Assembly: GCF_003573695.1 (NCBI RefSeq)
Contig: NC_039359.1
Span: forward strand, 75,282,783 to 75,346,782
DNA from: Papaver somniferum
Taxonomy: Eukaryota > Streptophyta > Magnoliopsida > Ranunculales > Papaveraceae
Length of the DNA: 64,000 nt
Direction: 5' to 3'
Shown here: piece after piece, positions 34,401-46,860 of the stretch
How the letters are laid out: each line of letters begins with the position of its first letter
Position numbering within the stretch: the stretch's first letter is position 1
Translations under genes and position numbers: made by a program
Notes under the pieces: model-generated
The model's database searches: none
What the model saw: only the letters and a program-made list of their open reading frames with translations
What the model was told of the DNA's origin: nothing

Positions 34401-35188
34401 AATTAACATATGTAACTTGCGACTACACATCCATACAACAGGTGGAACTTCCATCTACACATGCATTTGACTTGTGTAATTAGGACTTGCATACACTTGC
34501 ATGTGACTTGATGAATATACACATTGCTCTTTATTTACAATATAATTTTCTCAACTATCATTCGCCATAGTTGATTTTTATTATTCATCAAGAAGAAATA
34601 AACACAAAAATACACAAAAAGTCTACGTTTGGTGATCGAAAAGTCTCCATAATAAAAGCAGCAACGAAATCCCCATGATCGATGGTCCCGGTGTTATATA
34701 CAACTGTTTGAAATGCATATGATAAATCATTTCACATACATAAAAATAAAAAAGAAGAAACAAGAACATAAAAGGTATCATATGAATGAGAACGAGTTTT
34801 CCATTAACTTTAATATTGTGTGCATCAGTTTCCAGAAGAAAATAACTCGACTGTCTACTCTAGACAGAGGGTAGAGGGCATAGTTTTTGAAATACCAAGT
34901 ATGATTCTAATATACCAGTCTCACATAATGACTAAATTAAGGAATCGAGAATAGATTAAGAGCCACTATAATTGTGACTAAGAAATAGTCCATTTCATAG
35001 ATTTTGTGCAAAATGCGAGTGATCAATGATCAAAACATTGAGAGTTACATATATTCAACAATGACAGTTTAGTTCCACATTCATATAATCTACTATACTA
35101 CACTAATTTAGGCCTATGGGACTCACATTATATAGCATATATCCTAAAACTTTAACCGTTATTATTGAAAAATGACAAAAGGGCATAC

Positions 35189-35291
35189 CAGTAGTGTTGC
35201 TCCAAAGACCCTTATACAAGCCAAAGCAACCATCTTCTTTGAATATAGTACGAAACGCACATGAAATACCTTCGTAATAAACTGTATGTCT
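35189..35291 (-). pseudogene. Captured exon of a mitochondrial carrier family protein
   Basis: Minus-strand exon of 103 bp, bounded by acceptor CTTGCAG (35298-35292) and donor CTG|GTATG (35188). It encodes VYYEGISCAFRTIFKEDG followed by CFGLYKGLWSNTTG. The pattern YxGixxAfrtIfkeeGxxGLYkGl is the matrix-loop signature of solute carrier family 25 proteins. Only one exon is present; no other carrier repeat was found nearby, so this is a fragment inside a repeat-rich region. Confidence 0.6.
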
Positions 35292-36165
35292 CTGCAAGTT
35301 GCATTCAATTATGGGTCAGCACACACTCATAAAGAAGTTTAAGGGGATGGGAGAAAAAAAATCATATGATAAAATTGAAGTGAACAATGAAAATGCAGAT
35401 CAAGGAAAACTGGAATAAGATGTTTCAAACATACTTCCTGCAGTTTAAGGGCATCTGTACTCAGCAGTTATACAATGACCCGTGTAACTAAAATTTACAC
35501 ATCTATATAGCATGTGTAACTAGGATTTACACATGCATATGACCTGTGTAACTAAAAGTTACATATTTATATAGCATGTGTACTTAGGAGTTACACATGC
35601 ATATGACTTCAGTCTACTTTGATGGGAAAAACAAATTGATGTAATTCATATGAATACTACAGTCTTAACATATTCACCGGTTAAAAAAATCAGTATATAC
35701 TAAAGGTAAAAAAATGTGTAAGCATCATCCAAACAACCACAACCAAATCCTGAAAAATACAAAAAAAAATTATAGAAAACACTAAAAATGCAGTGGACCA
35801 CATGACCAACTTAAAGCTCAAAAAAAGGACTACAAATATAGATGTGTACTCAATAGTTACAATGCATCTTTCTTGTGTAGCTAGAAGTTACACATGCATA
35901 TGACATATGTATCTAAGAGTTACACATGCATAAATAATGTGTAGCTAAGAGTTACACATGGATGCCAACTGCGGTTGGCACAAAATAATCGATTCTATAC
36001 TGTAGGAAATATAGGAACAATATCTTTAATGTGTATTCTGGCCGTCAAGTACAAATACGTATAGCTAACATAAATACATGTGTGTACAGCCAGGTACACT
36101 ACCAATAATTGACTTAAGAAATTATCTATTCAAACCAGAAATGATTTAAATTGATTAACCATTAC

Positions 36166-36240
36166 CTATGACCAAAAGCTTTCATGTGCTCTTTCTGAAG
36201 CTCACGCATCGTAACACTTGCAGGAAGTATATCTATCAAC
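36166..36240 (-). pseudogene. Exon-like fragment, family unknown
   Basis: Minus strand reads ILPASVTMRELQKEHMKAFG and ends at a donor, ATAG|GTAATGG (36166/36165). Too short to assign. Confidence 0.3.
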
Positions 36241-36559
36241 ACAAGTTCCTTCCACGTTATCTCTCAATAATGAGAGTTATCAGTCCCTAGAACAACCATT
36301 ATATTCACCATTGAACCTCATTCAAAATTTTGAGTATTAATAAGGTGCAGGTTAGTATAACTGTCAAGTCTCCATGCTGTCAACTAATAATGTGCAATTA
36401 TGAGAATCCAAAAGCCAACAAAAAAACTCATTTGAAGTTGCAAATTCTACCTCCAAGTCAGTCATACGCAAGTAAATTTGAACATAGTTAAAAAAAATGT
36501 GTGTTACAAATAATTAGATCACTACTGAGAATCTTTATTGGCTCAAGATTCTACCTCAT

Positions 36560-36732
36560 TCAACATCTTATGTAGTTCAACTCTAACTTCAAACACACAA
36601 TCAGGATCGTTGTTGTCAACCATGAAATAAAAACTTGGGTATTTTTTTGAAGTAACGTCTCCACAATCGAATACCCAAACGCCGGCTTTGAAGTATCATT
36701 CCAATCTGCATGATATACCTTCCCATAAGAAC
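36560..36732 (-). pseudogene. Captured protein-kinase P-loop exon fragment (Raf-like)
   Basis: Acceptor GTGTTGCAG ends at 36733. The exon then reads SYGKVYHADWNDT, matching the glycine-rich loop of plant Raf-like MAP3 kinases (GSYGEVYxAxWnGT). The expected AVKKF lysine motif does not follow; the sequence changes to unrelated residues and stops near 36560. It is therefore a truncated, non-functional piece. Confidence 0.45.
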
Positions 36733-36840
36733 CTGCAACACACATAGGTTATATATCCCACCCATATAGCATGTGTAACTAGTGGCTACTTACACATCCA
36801 TATAGATTGTGTAACTAGTAGCTACACATCCATATAATTT

Positions 36841-38368
36841 CTGAACAACATTTACATAACGAGTAAAATTCTGAGTCACACCCCCGTAATAGTGTAATTA
36901 AACTAGGTTGGATTAGTAAATAGAAAAATATATTCAATGGAGAACTGGATCTGTGGCGTCAGTACATTGGTAGTCTTTTTCATTTTCACATCTTATTTTT
37001 TGTTTCTTTATTATCTCAAACTTTAGTCTCGCCTAAGCCTATTGACATCATTTTTATGAAATTTTTCATTGCCTATTCTACCTAACGATCATATATTGTG
37101 GGCGTCGACGCAGTGTGACAACAAAGTTCATCACATAAATCATGATACAATTACTCAATATGGACTAAAGGTTCCTAAAAGCTACAAACAACATTCTGCC
37201 AAATACGACTACTACTCATAATTAGATTGCAGTAAATACAAGAGATGCAAAACATTGCCTGACCTGTGATTGGTATTTCATATGCAATCGCTTTCAAAAT
37301 AAAGACTTGCAACAATATTGTAACATAAATGTCCAATGCTTATAAATTTCGATTCTACAATGTAGCAAGTTACACATATCTTTCCGAGAAACCTGAATTG
37401 CAAATCATTTCTCATCAACAATAGTAAACTTTAAAGATCTAAGACATTTTCAATTCAATTTTAAAAAATAGCACGACACAATACCTTGATTTCGAGTCTA
37501 AGAGACGGTTGTTCTGTAGTTAATAACCATGACACCATGCTGAGAAACAAAAAAAAAATACATATATGTAAATTCACACTCAAAATCAAATTTTAAGTTG
37601 ATAACATTTAATTCTACGGTTAATAAAGATTAAGGTATGTAGATCTCAAATATGCTTCTAGATTTTCAATCAGAGTTACAAATTGAGAGTTAAATTGAAT
37701 TTCACTCAAGAACCCTAGAAAAAATTTGGCTAAACTTTTCGAACTTTTTAATCTCCAAAGCATAATTAAGATGAAATTGAAGTAGATCTATACTCTAATT
37801 ATGAATGAAAAAGAGAATAAAGATGAAATAGAAGCTATTAGATTATCACCAAAAAAATTCTTTTTCTGAAATTTCAATTTCGTTAATCGACTAAACTAAA
37901 TCGAAAAACGAAAAATGAAAACTAAATAAAAAACAAACAACATCAGAAACAACAACAAAATCAAAACATACCTATATCTTCTTCCTCTTAGATCTGTATA
38001 AAAGCTAAATCAATTGATTCCAGTCACGTCGATTGATTGAATCAATTGATTTTAGAAGAAAGAAAATGATTTCGAGAGAGACTACAAGTGAAGAAGAAAA
38101 AAACCTAAAAACTAAATCGCCGGAGCTCTGCAAGCAAAGAGACACATATCAAAAAAATGATTTTTCATGTTTCTCTTTCTATAAAATATAGAATATAAAG
38201 TAAAGGGTAATCTTGGTATTAAACTCTTTAGATTTTTTTTATGACCTCAGCAATCCGGGAGAATTCAAAACCTGGTCCCAAAAATAAAAGTTCTGGGCCT
38301 AAAAATATCAAAAAGCGAAAGTATGGAGTTGATAGTGGAGGATCCATTTTGCGGGGCTTCTATATATT
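36841..38368. other. No gene seen
   Basis: AT-rich; 37950-38140 resembles the leader of a minus-strand transcript (pyrimidine-rich, ATCAATTGATT motifs), which may belong to the putative element. Confidence 0.35.
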
Positions 38369-38681
38369 GAACCCATATAATAGGGATAAATTTTTGATGT
38401 GGGCGTTCTTTGATGGGGGCATGAGGGACAAATCAGGAGTTGACATGTGTTTTTCATATTAATTGATTCCAACAAATTTTGTTTCCAAAAAAACAAGACA
38501 AGTTTATTTTTTGAGAAAATATTGGTTATCTTAATTGCTTATATTTTATCTTTGATATTTTTGGAAGCAAAATTAGTTGAATCAATTAATATGAAAAACA
38601 CATGTCAACTCCTGATTTGTCCCTCATGCCCCCATCAAAGAACACCCACATCAAAAATTTATCCATATAACAGGGGGTTCT
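38369..38681. mobile_element. Foldback MITE-like element
   Basis: Arms of about 115 bp (38369-38486 and 38565-38681) are reverse complements with few differences, including AAATTTTTGATGTGGG and ACATGTCAACTCCTGATTTG. They are separated by about 80 bp. The arms create matching open stretches on opposite strands that are not genes. Target duplication not resolved. Confidence 0.75.
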
Positions 38682-38939
38682 AGTATTTTTCACTTATAAT
38701 TAACCATTAAACATGATTAATAAGGGATAGATTAGGAATTATATAAATTACCTGGATAGGGGTGACTCTGATTTACTATTTAAATATCTATTTTGTCCTA
38801 TTATCATATCCTCAATTAATTTTCATATCCCTCAATTGCGCCTTCTAGTCACAATTAATACTTTAAATTAACACACCTTCTTCACCTTGGATATCAAAAA
38901 TCGTAAGAAAAAAATTTATGGATAAATAAAGTCCCATTT

Positions 38940-39345
38940 TTTTAAAAAGGTATGTCATGGATTAGGAAGCGCTGACACAGACATGAGACACGGGACACCA
39001 CATTAGGCGGACACAGGGACCAGCAAAATTCAAAATTATCAGAACACAAACACGTTTATATACATATTAAATAAATATTTTCTAATAGAGTTATAGTACA
39101 TCAAATACATTAATCACGTAAATACTGAATAAAGCTCAATTTTATACCATTAGGTTAGGCCACCATTAGAAAAATTAACTACTACACTAATTTCGGCAAC
39201 ACACTATATTAACCAACTAATAAAATAGAATATAAATTTCTATAATGTGTCGTGTCGGTGTCCCACACACGTCCTGCATCCGACGTACATATGACGCGGA
39301 CACGATACTATTGACGTGTCGATACTTCACAAGGCATGGCCAATA
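38940..39345. repeat. GACAC-rich inverted-repeat sequence
   Basis: Left part with GACATGAGACACGGGACACC and right part with GTGTCGGTGTCCCACACACG are roughly inverted copies around an AT-rich middle. Probably a decayed miniature element. Confidence 0.4.
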
Positions 39346-39350
39346 GGTTG

Positions 39351-39600
39351 GCCTCTTCATACTAAATGGTCATAACATGTAATATAGAGTTATCCAAATG
39401 AAATTCAAGTCCTAAGATTTTTAAAAAAGGTGTGGCACGGCCTCTTCATACTAGATGGTCTTAACATGTAATATAGAGTTATCCAAATGAAATTCAAGTC
39501 CTAAATTTTTTTAAAAAGGTGTGGCACGGTGAATGAGTTGGACTCTTCGTATTATAAATGTTCTTAACATGTAACAAAGAATTATCCAAATATGATCCAT
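39351..39600 (+). repeat. Tandem repeat, period about 90-100 bp, 2.7 copies
   Basis: Units start at 39351, 39440 and 39541 (CCTCTTCATACTAAATGGTC and variants), each containing AACATGTAATATAGAGTTATC. The last is diverged and partial. Confidence 0.8.
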
Positions 39601-41081
39601 TAATTGTCACAAGTTAAGTGCACGTGCGTCGCACGTCGAATGCTGAATTTTAAATGATCCTTTCATTCTGTGATGGTGACCATTTGTTTAGGGTGACATG
39701 CAACCACATGCCAATTCTGGATTAGTTTCTAGCTTAAGTTTTGATTCTCTGCATAGCATAGCGGAGCACCCGTGCTATGCCTCTGCTGCTTGAATCTAAC
39801 GATTTGAAGAACAGAAACACCTTCCTAGCATTACAAAAGCACAATAATTATCTGATATTGATTTTTTTTTCTTTCTTGGTGATCTATCTGAAAATGCCTT
39901 GAAGGATACTTTTAAATAAAGATGTTTTATTCATTAATATCATTGATCTCTTTACGGGAATCAAACTAATTAAAAAAAAAAATCTGTCATCACACTCTTA
40001 TCAATCAGTATTTCACATATAGGTATAGGACTCAATCTCGTTCCCTTTGGCTTATTAGTACTCACCACCAAACATGAAGAACAACCTCATCTTCTTGCTA
40101 CTTTAAAATCCGGCCACTTTCCCTAGAACAACAAACACGTTGGAACTGCATTTCCCAAGTAACAAACACGCAAAGAGTTATGGCTTATATCTATACCCTT
40201 GTGCTTTCATGTTAGCCTCAGTTGCAATCTATCATACCTGTCAAAAATTGAGCAGAGTAGTTTTAGTTGGTAACATGGATCCAACCCTCTAAATCCATAC
40301 AAATAACTCAGACAGAGGTACTGAAAATGAGATTACATAAACAACAGAGAAAGATATAAATAATACAATAGAGAAATGTCAGTACAACAAAATAGAGCAA
40401 CATTTCAAGGAAATGAAACCAACTTTGTAACAGAATAAAGCAAAAAAGAAACTCATGAAAATTTAGTACAATGACTGTATACAACATAAAACCGAAGGCT
40501 GTTTGTTAGGCCTAATTGAATCAAACCTAAAGTGAGAGAACAAAAATAGACAATACTCCTTCCATTATAGAAATTGTGACGCCCACTTTCTTCCTCCTCA
40601 GGGAACAAAACATAAATATTCATAAATCACAAACTAATCTTGTTAAGGGGTATGGCACATTTAACCTTACGAACGAAAGGTTATCGTTGATCTCTATGTA
40701 CTGAAATTACAAACCCATAAAGATGTGCAATCAAAAACCCAAAACATCAAAAACAGAAAACATCAAATCTTGTGATCCTATATTACTAAAAAGAAAAACA
40801 GACCCTCAACTTCAAAAAAACTGAAAATGTTAACTAAAAAGAAGACAAACTAAATTGGATTACCATAGGAAGCTTATTAATTGTTGCTAGGAGTATCTTT
40901 ACAAGGTATCAAATTCAAGGTTTCCATTTAGTAACAACAATCCAAGTAGAACAGTACGAATCCAAAACCTCCACACACATGAACTTTTACACATCCAATT
41001 CGTGGAAAACAAAAATCTACACAGATTTCCATTAGGATCGAACCAAAATGATAAAAGACAGACAAAGAAAAGTCAGGTTAT
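39601..41081. other. No gene seen
   Basis: AT-rich DNA with a palindromic CGTGCGTCGCACG near 39623 but no supported frame, domain or repeat. It flanks the outer copia-type element on the left. Confidence 0.45.
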
Positions 41082-41704
41082 GTTAGATCACTGCTCGGTC
41101 GAATTCGCAAGCATTGTTATCTCAAACTTGTTTGTCAATATTAATGATCAAAACTATAAGTCTTGATTTCTAGTCTATTTATAGTAATGTCTCGGATTAG
41201 GATATATTGTGTAGTTGAGCTTTAGACTTCACGGCGTTCATCGATTGAAGACGAAGAACTACTAAGGAGAGCTTGTGGAACTTCATCAACCAAAGGTATG
41301 TGGAGACTGAAACTCATCTATCATTCAGAAAGACTATTTCTACTCTATATCCTATATTGATACAAAAGTTGTATCACTATATAGTATTCAATTATACACA
41401 TTTAAGATTTCGAGCTGAGTTTAACTCGCTTATATATTTCTTGAAATATGTGTTTGTAACATTTCGCTTCAACCAAGTTCATCTTATTCTTGACGCAAGT
41501 CAAAAGATGATTATGTGAAAATTGCCTAGTAACATCTTACATGATTTGTGTACAATCATATGATGTAAACCGGGAATATTTCATATTGATTATTTCAATA
41601 ACTTGAATATCGCTTTGATGCTAATAGTTCGCGAAAACAACTGTTGTCATCCTCTAAGAAAGTTTCGATGATTGAGATAGAGTTTAGAACAATTGGATTA
41701 TGAA

Positions 41705-41945
41705 CATAGTATGCGTACTTGCATATATGTAATCCATGTCCGGGAACCATAGTATGCATACCCGTATGTGTACCAGTTGGTTTATGAAAGTCCGGGTACC
41801 TAAGTACACATACCGGTACGCGTACTTGTGTAAAGTTTGGGTACGGATTTTTCTGCTGTGTTTTGTAGTATGCGTACCCGTTCGCACACTGGCGAACCAA
41901 AACTCAGTCCGTCCACTAAGGTATGCGTACCCGTTTTCATACCTA
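41705..41945 (+). repeat. U3 palindrome cluster of outer element
   Basis: Paired 10-mers such as GTATGCATACCCGTATGTG and GTATGCGTACCCGTTCGC at 620-860 bp from the LTR start. Also in the 3' LTR at about 62710-62950. Confidence 0.75.
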
Positions 41946-42416
41946 AGTGGATGATGTTCTAAAATAAGTTTGCTCATGAACTAATACATTTATATAATAA
42001 GGAATGCAATCTTTGCAAACCGTGGCTATAATGTTCATGAATTCATTCGAATGAGTCAAACCTATTTTGCTTCAATTGTGTTTGTGTATACTTCTATGAG
42101 AATATAGCAATTGAACAACTCTATAACTAGTTTCATCTGAGTCATTTGAACTAGTTGTGATCAAGATTGATAAGGTTGATATGAAATTGCTCAGATGGCG
42201 AACCTCGGTTAACTGTTGTTGAACCAATCTAGTTTAGAAACTTAGGTACGGTTACTCAAACCTAAATGAAGGTACATTTCATTTGTGTATAACAAGCTAA
42301 GTTCGATCTAACGGTTAAAAGATATTAGATTGAATCTAATCAGGTTTTCATCTAACGTTGAATATTGAAAGCTTTGTTACCAAGGTAACTTAGATTGCAA
42401 ACCCTGATTTGAAAAC

Positions 42417-42424
42417 TATATAAA
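42417..42424 (+). promoter_or_regulatory. TATA box of outer element 5' LTR
   Basis: TATATAAA in ACTATATAAAGAAG; the equivalent lies at 63425-63432 in the 3' LTR. Confidence 0.55.
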
Positions 42425-43563
42425 GAAGAACTCTAGCAACTGGGAAACCTAATCCCCGCACCTCCTGTGTGATACTAGTTGCGACTAGAGTCGATTCTCC
42501 TTTAACCTTAGGTTTTTCACGAAACCCTGTAAGTTAACGACTTGAAGGCTTCATTGGGATTGTGAAGCCAGACCCAACTATTTTCTCTGTAGTTGTGTGT
42601 TCTGATCTTGTTGTTTACTATCGTGATTTAGTACTATCTTCTATAGGATTTGATCGAGATTTAATCTCCGATGGGCAAGATAAAAAGTAGTCACGAACAT
42701 CTCGGTCTCGTTGTGATTCCACACTATCTTTTTTCACTTCCATACGATTAAGATTATTGTGAGGTGATTGATATTTCTAGGCTGTTCTTCGAGAATATAG
42801 GTCCGGTATACCAATTGGTTCCTGTTCACCTTGATTTTTCAAAAGACGGAACAAAAACTCTTGGGTATTTCTGTGAGAGCCAGATTTATTCATTCTATAG
42901 ACTTTTCTGTGTGAGGCCAATTGGTTTAACAAGTCTTCGACTTTGGGTCGTAGCAACTCTTAGTTGTGGGTGAGATCAGGTAAGGGAATCAAGTGAGATG
43001 TATCTTAATGGGATTAGAGGCGTAAAGAGAACGACTGTACCTTTAATCAATGTGAGATTGATTAGGGTTCAACTACATTCCAGTCTGAAGTTAGCTTGTA
43101 GTAGGCTAGTGTCTGTAGCGGCTTAATATAGTGTGGTGTTCAAATATATACTAGGTCCTTGGGTTTTTCTGCATTTTCGGTTTCCTCGTTAACATAATTT
43201 CTGGTGTCTGTGTTATTTCTTTTCCGCGTTATATTTTGTTATATAATAGAAATATCACAGGTTATGCGTTAAGATAAATCCGTTCTTGAATCCGGCCTTT
43301 GGGTTTTTGATTGAATTGATTGACACTTGGACATTGGTTTGTGATATCGTCCAAGTTATTTCTCTTATTCAATCAGGCTCGCAAATTCCTATTTGTTTGA
43401 TTGCGGATTGAATTGAGAAATTGAGATATAAACTCTTTGATATACTTTTATTAAGATTGAGTCTAACTGTCTAGTTGATTCTCTTGAAAGTATATTGGAG
43501 TTTGTCCATACAGATTGCTAAGCAAAATATTGGGTGTAGTTGTTAGACCCCCGCTTTTTTAAT

Positions 43564-43575
43564 TGGTATCAGAGC
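43564..43575 (+). other. Primer-binding site, outer element
   Basis: TGGTATCAGAGC, complementary to the 3' end of initiator methionine tRNA, two bases after the LTR. Confidence 0.9.
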
Positions 43576-43628
43576 AAGCAAACACGTTCAAGACCTTACA
43601 AGTATATGTTTTGTAGCGATCTGACTCT

Positions 43629-45034
43629 ATGGACATAGGTGTTATCTCTATAAACGTACCGCCAGTCTTCGATGACTCGAATTACTTATGGTGAAATTTT
43701 TTGATGCGCGCTTCTCTTCAATCGCGTGATTTTCAATCATGGGTTTATGTAGTTAATGGCTATAATCCTCCAGTTGTTACAGAAGGCGATGTAACTCCTC
43801 CAAAGTATATTGGTGATTATGATGTTGTCGAGATTCTTGCTGCAAAGTAAAATTCTGACGGTTCGAATGCAAATATCCATACCATTACCCCAGACCTTCA
43901 GCACCATGTGACTACATGCACCCGGTCTAAAGATGCTTGGGATATGTTAGAAACTATATTCTAAGAAAATTCCTCTGAGAAAGAAGCTAGGCTTCAAAAT
44001 CTATGTTCTGACTGGGAAAAACTTCGTATGGCTGATGAGGATTCATTTGATGAGTTTAATCACTAAGTGTATGAAATTGTTAATGTATCGTTTGCGTTAG
44101 GTAAGACTATTCCTGAAAAGGATATTGTGATGAAAATTCTCAGATCGTTACCAGCCAAATAGGATTCTAAGAAACATGCCATCGTAGAATGAAACAACCT
44201 TGATGTGCTTTCCATAAATACTCTAGTTGGGAAGTTAAATATCTTTGATCATGAGCGTGTATCCAAATCTGGAAAGGATATTGCTTTCAAAGCACAAAAA
44301 AAACACTAAATTACTTGACAAAGGTAAAAGTGTTGGCATCTCTGAAGATGATATTTCTGAGACTGATTCATCAGATGAAGATCTTTCCAAGTCAGTTTCC
44401 TTGATTACTAGACAGTTTAGAGATATTCTTTTGAAGAGAAGTGAACGGTTCTCCAGAGATAAACCTAAGTCATCAATTAAACCTCATAATCGTGTTCCTC
44501 CTAAAAACATGGATACTGATGATACTGATGACGGGGGATATGCCACAGTGTTTCAAGTATAAAGGCTTTGGTCATTTTGCAAATGAGCGTCCAAATCGTA
44601 GAAAATACACTGGTAACAAAGGTCTTGCTGCAACTCTTGATGAAATTTTTGATCACTGATTCTAATGAAGACGAAAAATCAAGTGTTGCACTCTTATGTG
44701 AAAATATTGATTTTGATAATTGTAGCAATACGTACATCAATCTTGATATTATTCTGGAAGAAACTTTAACTACCTTGGAGGATACGAACTTCACGTTATC
44801 TTTTGGAAATTCTACTTCTGATTTTTCAGGTTCTACCATGTGTCTAGCAGCCTGCACAACTATGACATCTGAACCTTCCTCCACAGTGACATGTTCTTAT
44901 TGTACGCTCAAGGGCCATGAACTCTCAAAATGTTTCAAGTACAAACATGAGATAAGTTATGTAAACAAACTTCAACGAAGATCAAATCGATTGGCAAACA
45001 AGCTCAAACTTAGTCATAAATCATCTGAGGTAAT
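43629..45034 (+). pseudogene. gag of outer copia-type element, 5' part (stops, interrupted by insertion)
   Basis: From ATG 43629 the frame gives a copia-type Gag N-terminal region (PPVFDDSNYLW, later ILRSLPAK and LVGKLNIFDHE). It is broken by several in-frame stops and a frame change near 44300. Next is an acidic Ser/Asp stretch (44340-44400, DSSDEDLSKSVSLITRQF). The first zinc knuckle (about 44545-44600) has lost two of its cysteines; the second (about 44898-44940, CSYC...GH...C) is intact. The frame is cut at 45034 by the minus-strand element and continues at 59870-60016. Encoded the particle protein in the ancestor; dead in this copy. Confidence 0.8.
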
Positions 45035-46172
45035 TGAAAAAGCGGGGGTCTAACAACAACACCCAATATTTCGCTTAGCAATCTGTATGCACTAACTCCG
45101 AAATACTTTCTAGAGAATCAACTAGACAGTCAGACTCAATATAGGTAAAAGTATCTCAAGGAGTTAATATATATCTCTTGTTTTGATTTACTCGAGCTAA
45201 TAGAAATCAGCGAGTCTTTAATCAAACACAAGGAATAACTTGGATGGTACCAAAGACCAATATCCAAGGATCAATCAACGACAATCAACAACCAAAGGCT
45301 GGATTACTCTAATTGATGATCTGACGCACAACCTGTATTATTTCAATTATAATGATAAAACAATATAATGCGGAAACTGAAATAACATAGACACCAGAAA
45401 TTTTGTTAACGAGGAAACTGCAAATGTAGAAAAACCCCGGGACCTAGTCCAGATTGAACACACACTATATTAAGCCGCTACAGACACTAGCCTAATCTAA
45501 GATAACTTCGGACTGGACTGTAGTTGATCCCCAATCAGTCTCCCACTGATCCAAGGTACAGTTGTACTCCATACGCCTCTGATCCCAGCAGGATACTACG
45601 CACTTGATTCCCTTAGTTGATCTCACCCACAACTAACAGTTGCTACGACCCAAAATCGCAGGCTTTAACAATAGACAAATCTGTCTCACATACACAAGTT
45701 TATCAAAGGATCAATCTGTCTCCCAAAGAAAAACCCTAAAGTTTTTATTCCGTCTTTTGATAATAATCAAGGTGAAAAGGAACCAATTGATAATCCGGTC
45801 TTATATTTCCGAAGAACAGCCTAGATAAATCAATCACCTCACAACAATCTTAATCGTATGGTAGTGAAACAAAATGTTACGGAATCATAAACAATGATAC
45901 GAAGATGTTTGTGACTACTTTTTATATCTTGCCTATCGGAGATATTAACCTCAACCCAACCAATCTGATTGTACTCGTACGATAGAAGATGCAAGATCAG
46001 ATCACACAACTACGATAAAAGTAGTATCGGTCTGGCTTCACAATCCCAATGAAGTCTTAACCTGGTTTTAGAAGAAGAAAACCAAAGGTTAAAGGAGAAA
46101 CGACTCTAGCACACAAACTAGTATCACACGTGAGGTGTGGGGATTAGTTTTGTAGAGTTGCTAGATGTCCCC

Positions 46173-46180
46173 TTATATAG
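46173..46180 (-). promoter_or_regulatory. TATA box of inner element 3' LTR
   Basis: CTATATAA on the minus strand; same site at 58585-58592 in the 5' LTR. Confidence 0.5.
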
Positions 46181-46639
46181 TCTTTCAAATAAGGGTTTCG
46201 CCTTGGTCACAAAGCAAACAATATCCACCGTTAGATGAAAACCTGATTTAGATTCAAGCTAATATTTCTCAACCATTAGATCGAAAACTTATCTTGTTAT
46301 ATACAAATGAAATGCACGCTTCTAAGTTTGTTAACCGTACCCAAACGTGTACATTGTTGGTTCAACAATAGTTAACCAAAAGGTTAGCCATATGAGCATT
46401 TCATACCAACCATATTCTTCTTCACCATAACTAGTTCAAATCACTCAAATGAACTAGTTAGAGAGTTTTTCAATTGCAAGGAAATCTTATGTACTACACA
46501 AGACACAATTGAAGCAAAGATGATTTGATTCACTCGAATCGGTTCATGAACTTTATAGCCACGGTTTGCAAATTGCATTCCTTAGTCTTTATAAGTTTAA
46601 GTTTAGAAATCATCTTAAGATATATAACCTTCTTAAGTT

Positions 46640-46860
46640 TGCACACTAGGTTCGAGAACTTAAGCAACCGGGCAGAGTTTACAAACTCCAGGAGAAAATC
46701 TCGGCAAAGACATTCCTCCGGTTCGCGGACTGGGTTCGTAGACGCAGCTAGTTTGTCAACTCCAGCAGAATTTCTCGGGATGAGAAGTTCGGCAGTTCGC
46801 GGACTTGGAAACAAGACACTCTTCCGGTTTCTCTTGATCAATAAAGTTCGCAAACTTTGG
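46640..46860 (-). repeat. U3 GTTCGCGGAC-type cluster of inner element
   Basis: Repeats of GGTTCGCGGACTGGGTTCG, AGTTCGCGGACTTGG and AGTTCGCAAACTTTGG about 595-815 bp from the LTR start. The counterpart is at about 59050-59275. Confidence 0.7.

Larger units (their letters stand above)
32879..36840. repeat. Dispersed clusters of TTACACATGCATATG palindromes
   Basis: At least six clusters (32879-32960, 33260-33380, 34105-34500, 35478-35610, 35875-35960, 36760-36840). The unit alternates two palindromes, GTGTAACnnnnnGTTACAC and ATGCATAT, with a period near 32 bp (clear at 32879, 32911, 32942). The clusters occupy intron-like DNA between captured exon pieces. Confidence 0.75.
31640..38240. mobile_element. 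Putative gene-fragment-bearing DNA element, borders uncertain
   Basis: Both borders carry a TACCCTTTA-like sequence in inverted orientation (about 31680 and 38200). Inside each are leader-like stretches with AGAGAGA and ATCAATTGATT. Within it lie exon-like pieces from unrelated genes, all on the minus strand, and many copies of a palindromic repeat. This is the pattern of a Pack-MULE or Helitron. No transposase is visible and the terminal match is short, so the element call is tentative. Confidence 0.35.
41082..43561 (+). repeat. 5' LTR of outer copia-type element
   Basis: 2480 bp, starting TGTTAGATCACTGCTCGG. The end is TA where the family has CA (CCCCCGCTTTTTTA). TATA at 42417. Confidence 0.9.

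Noticed and set aside
38241..38683. Paired similar frames on both strands
   Set aside because: Explained by the two arms of a foldback element.
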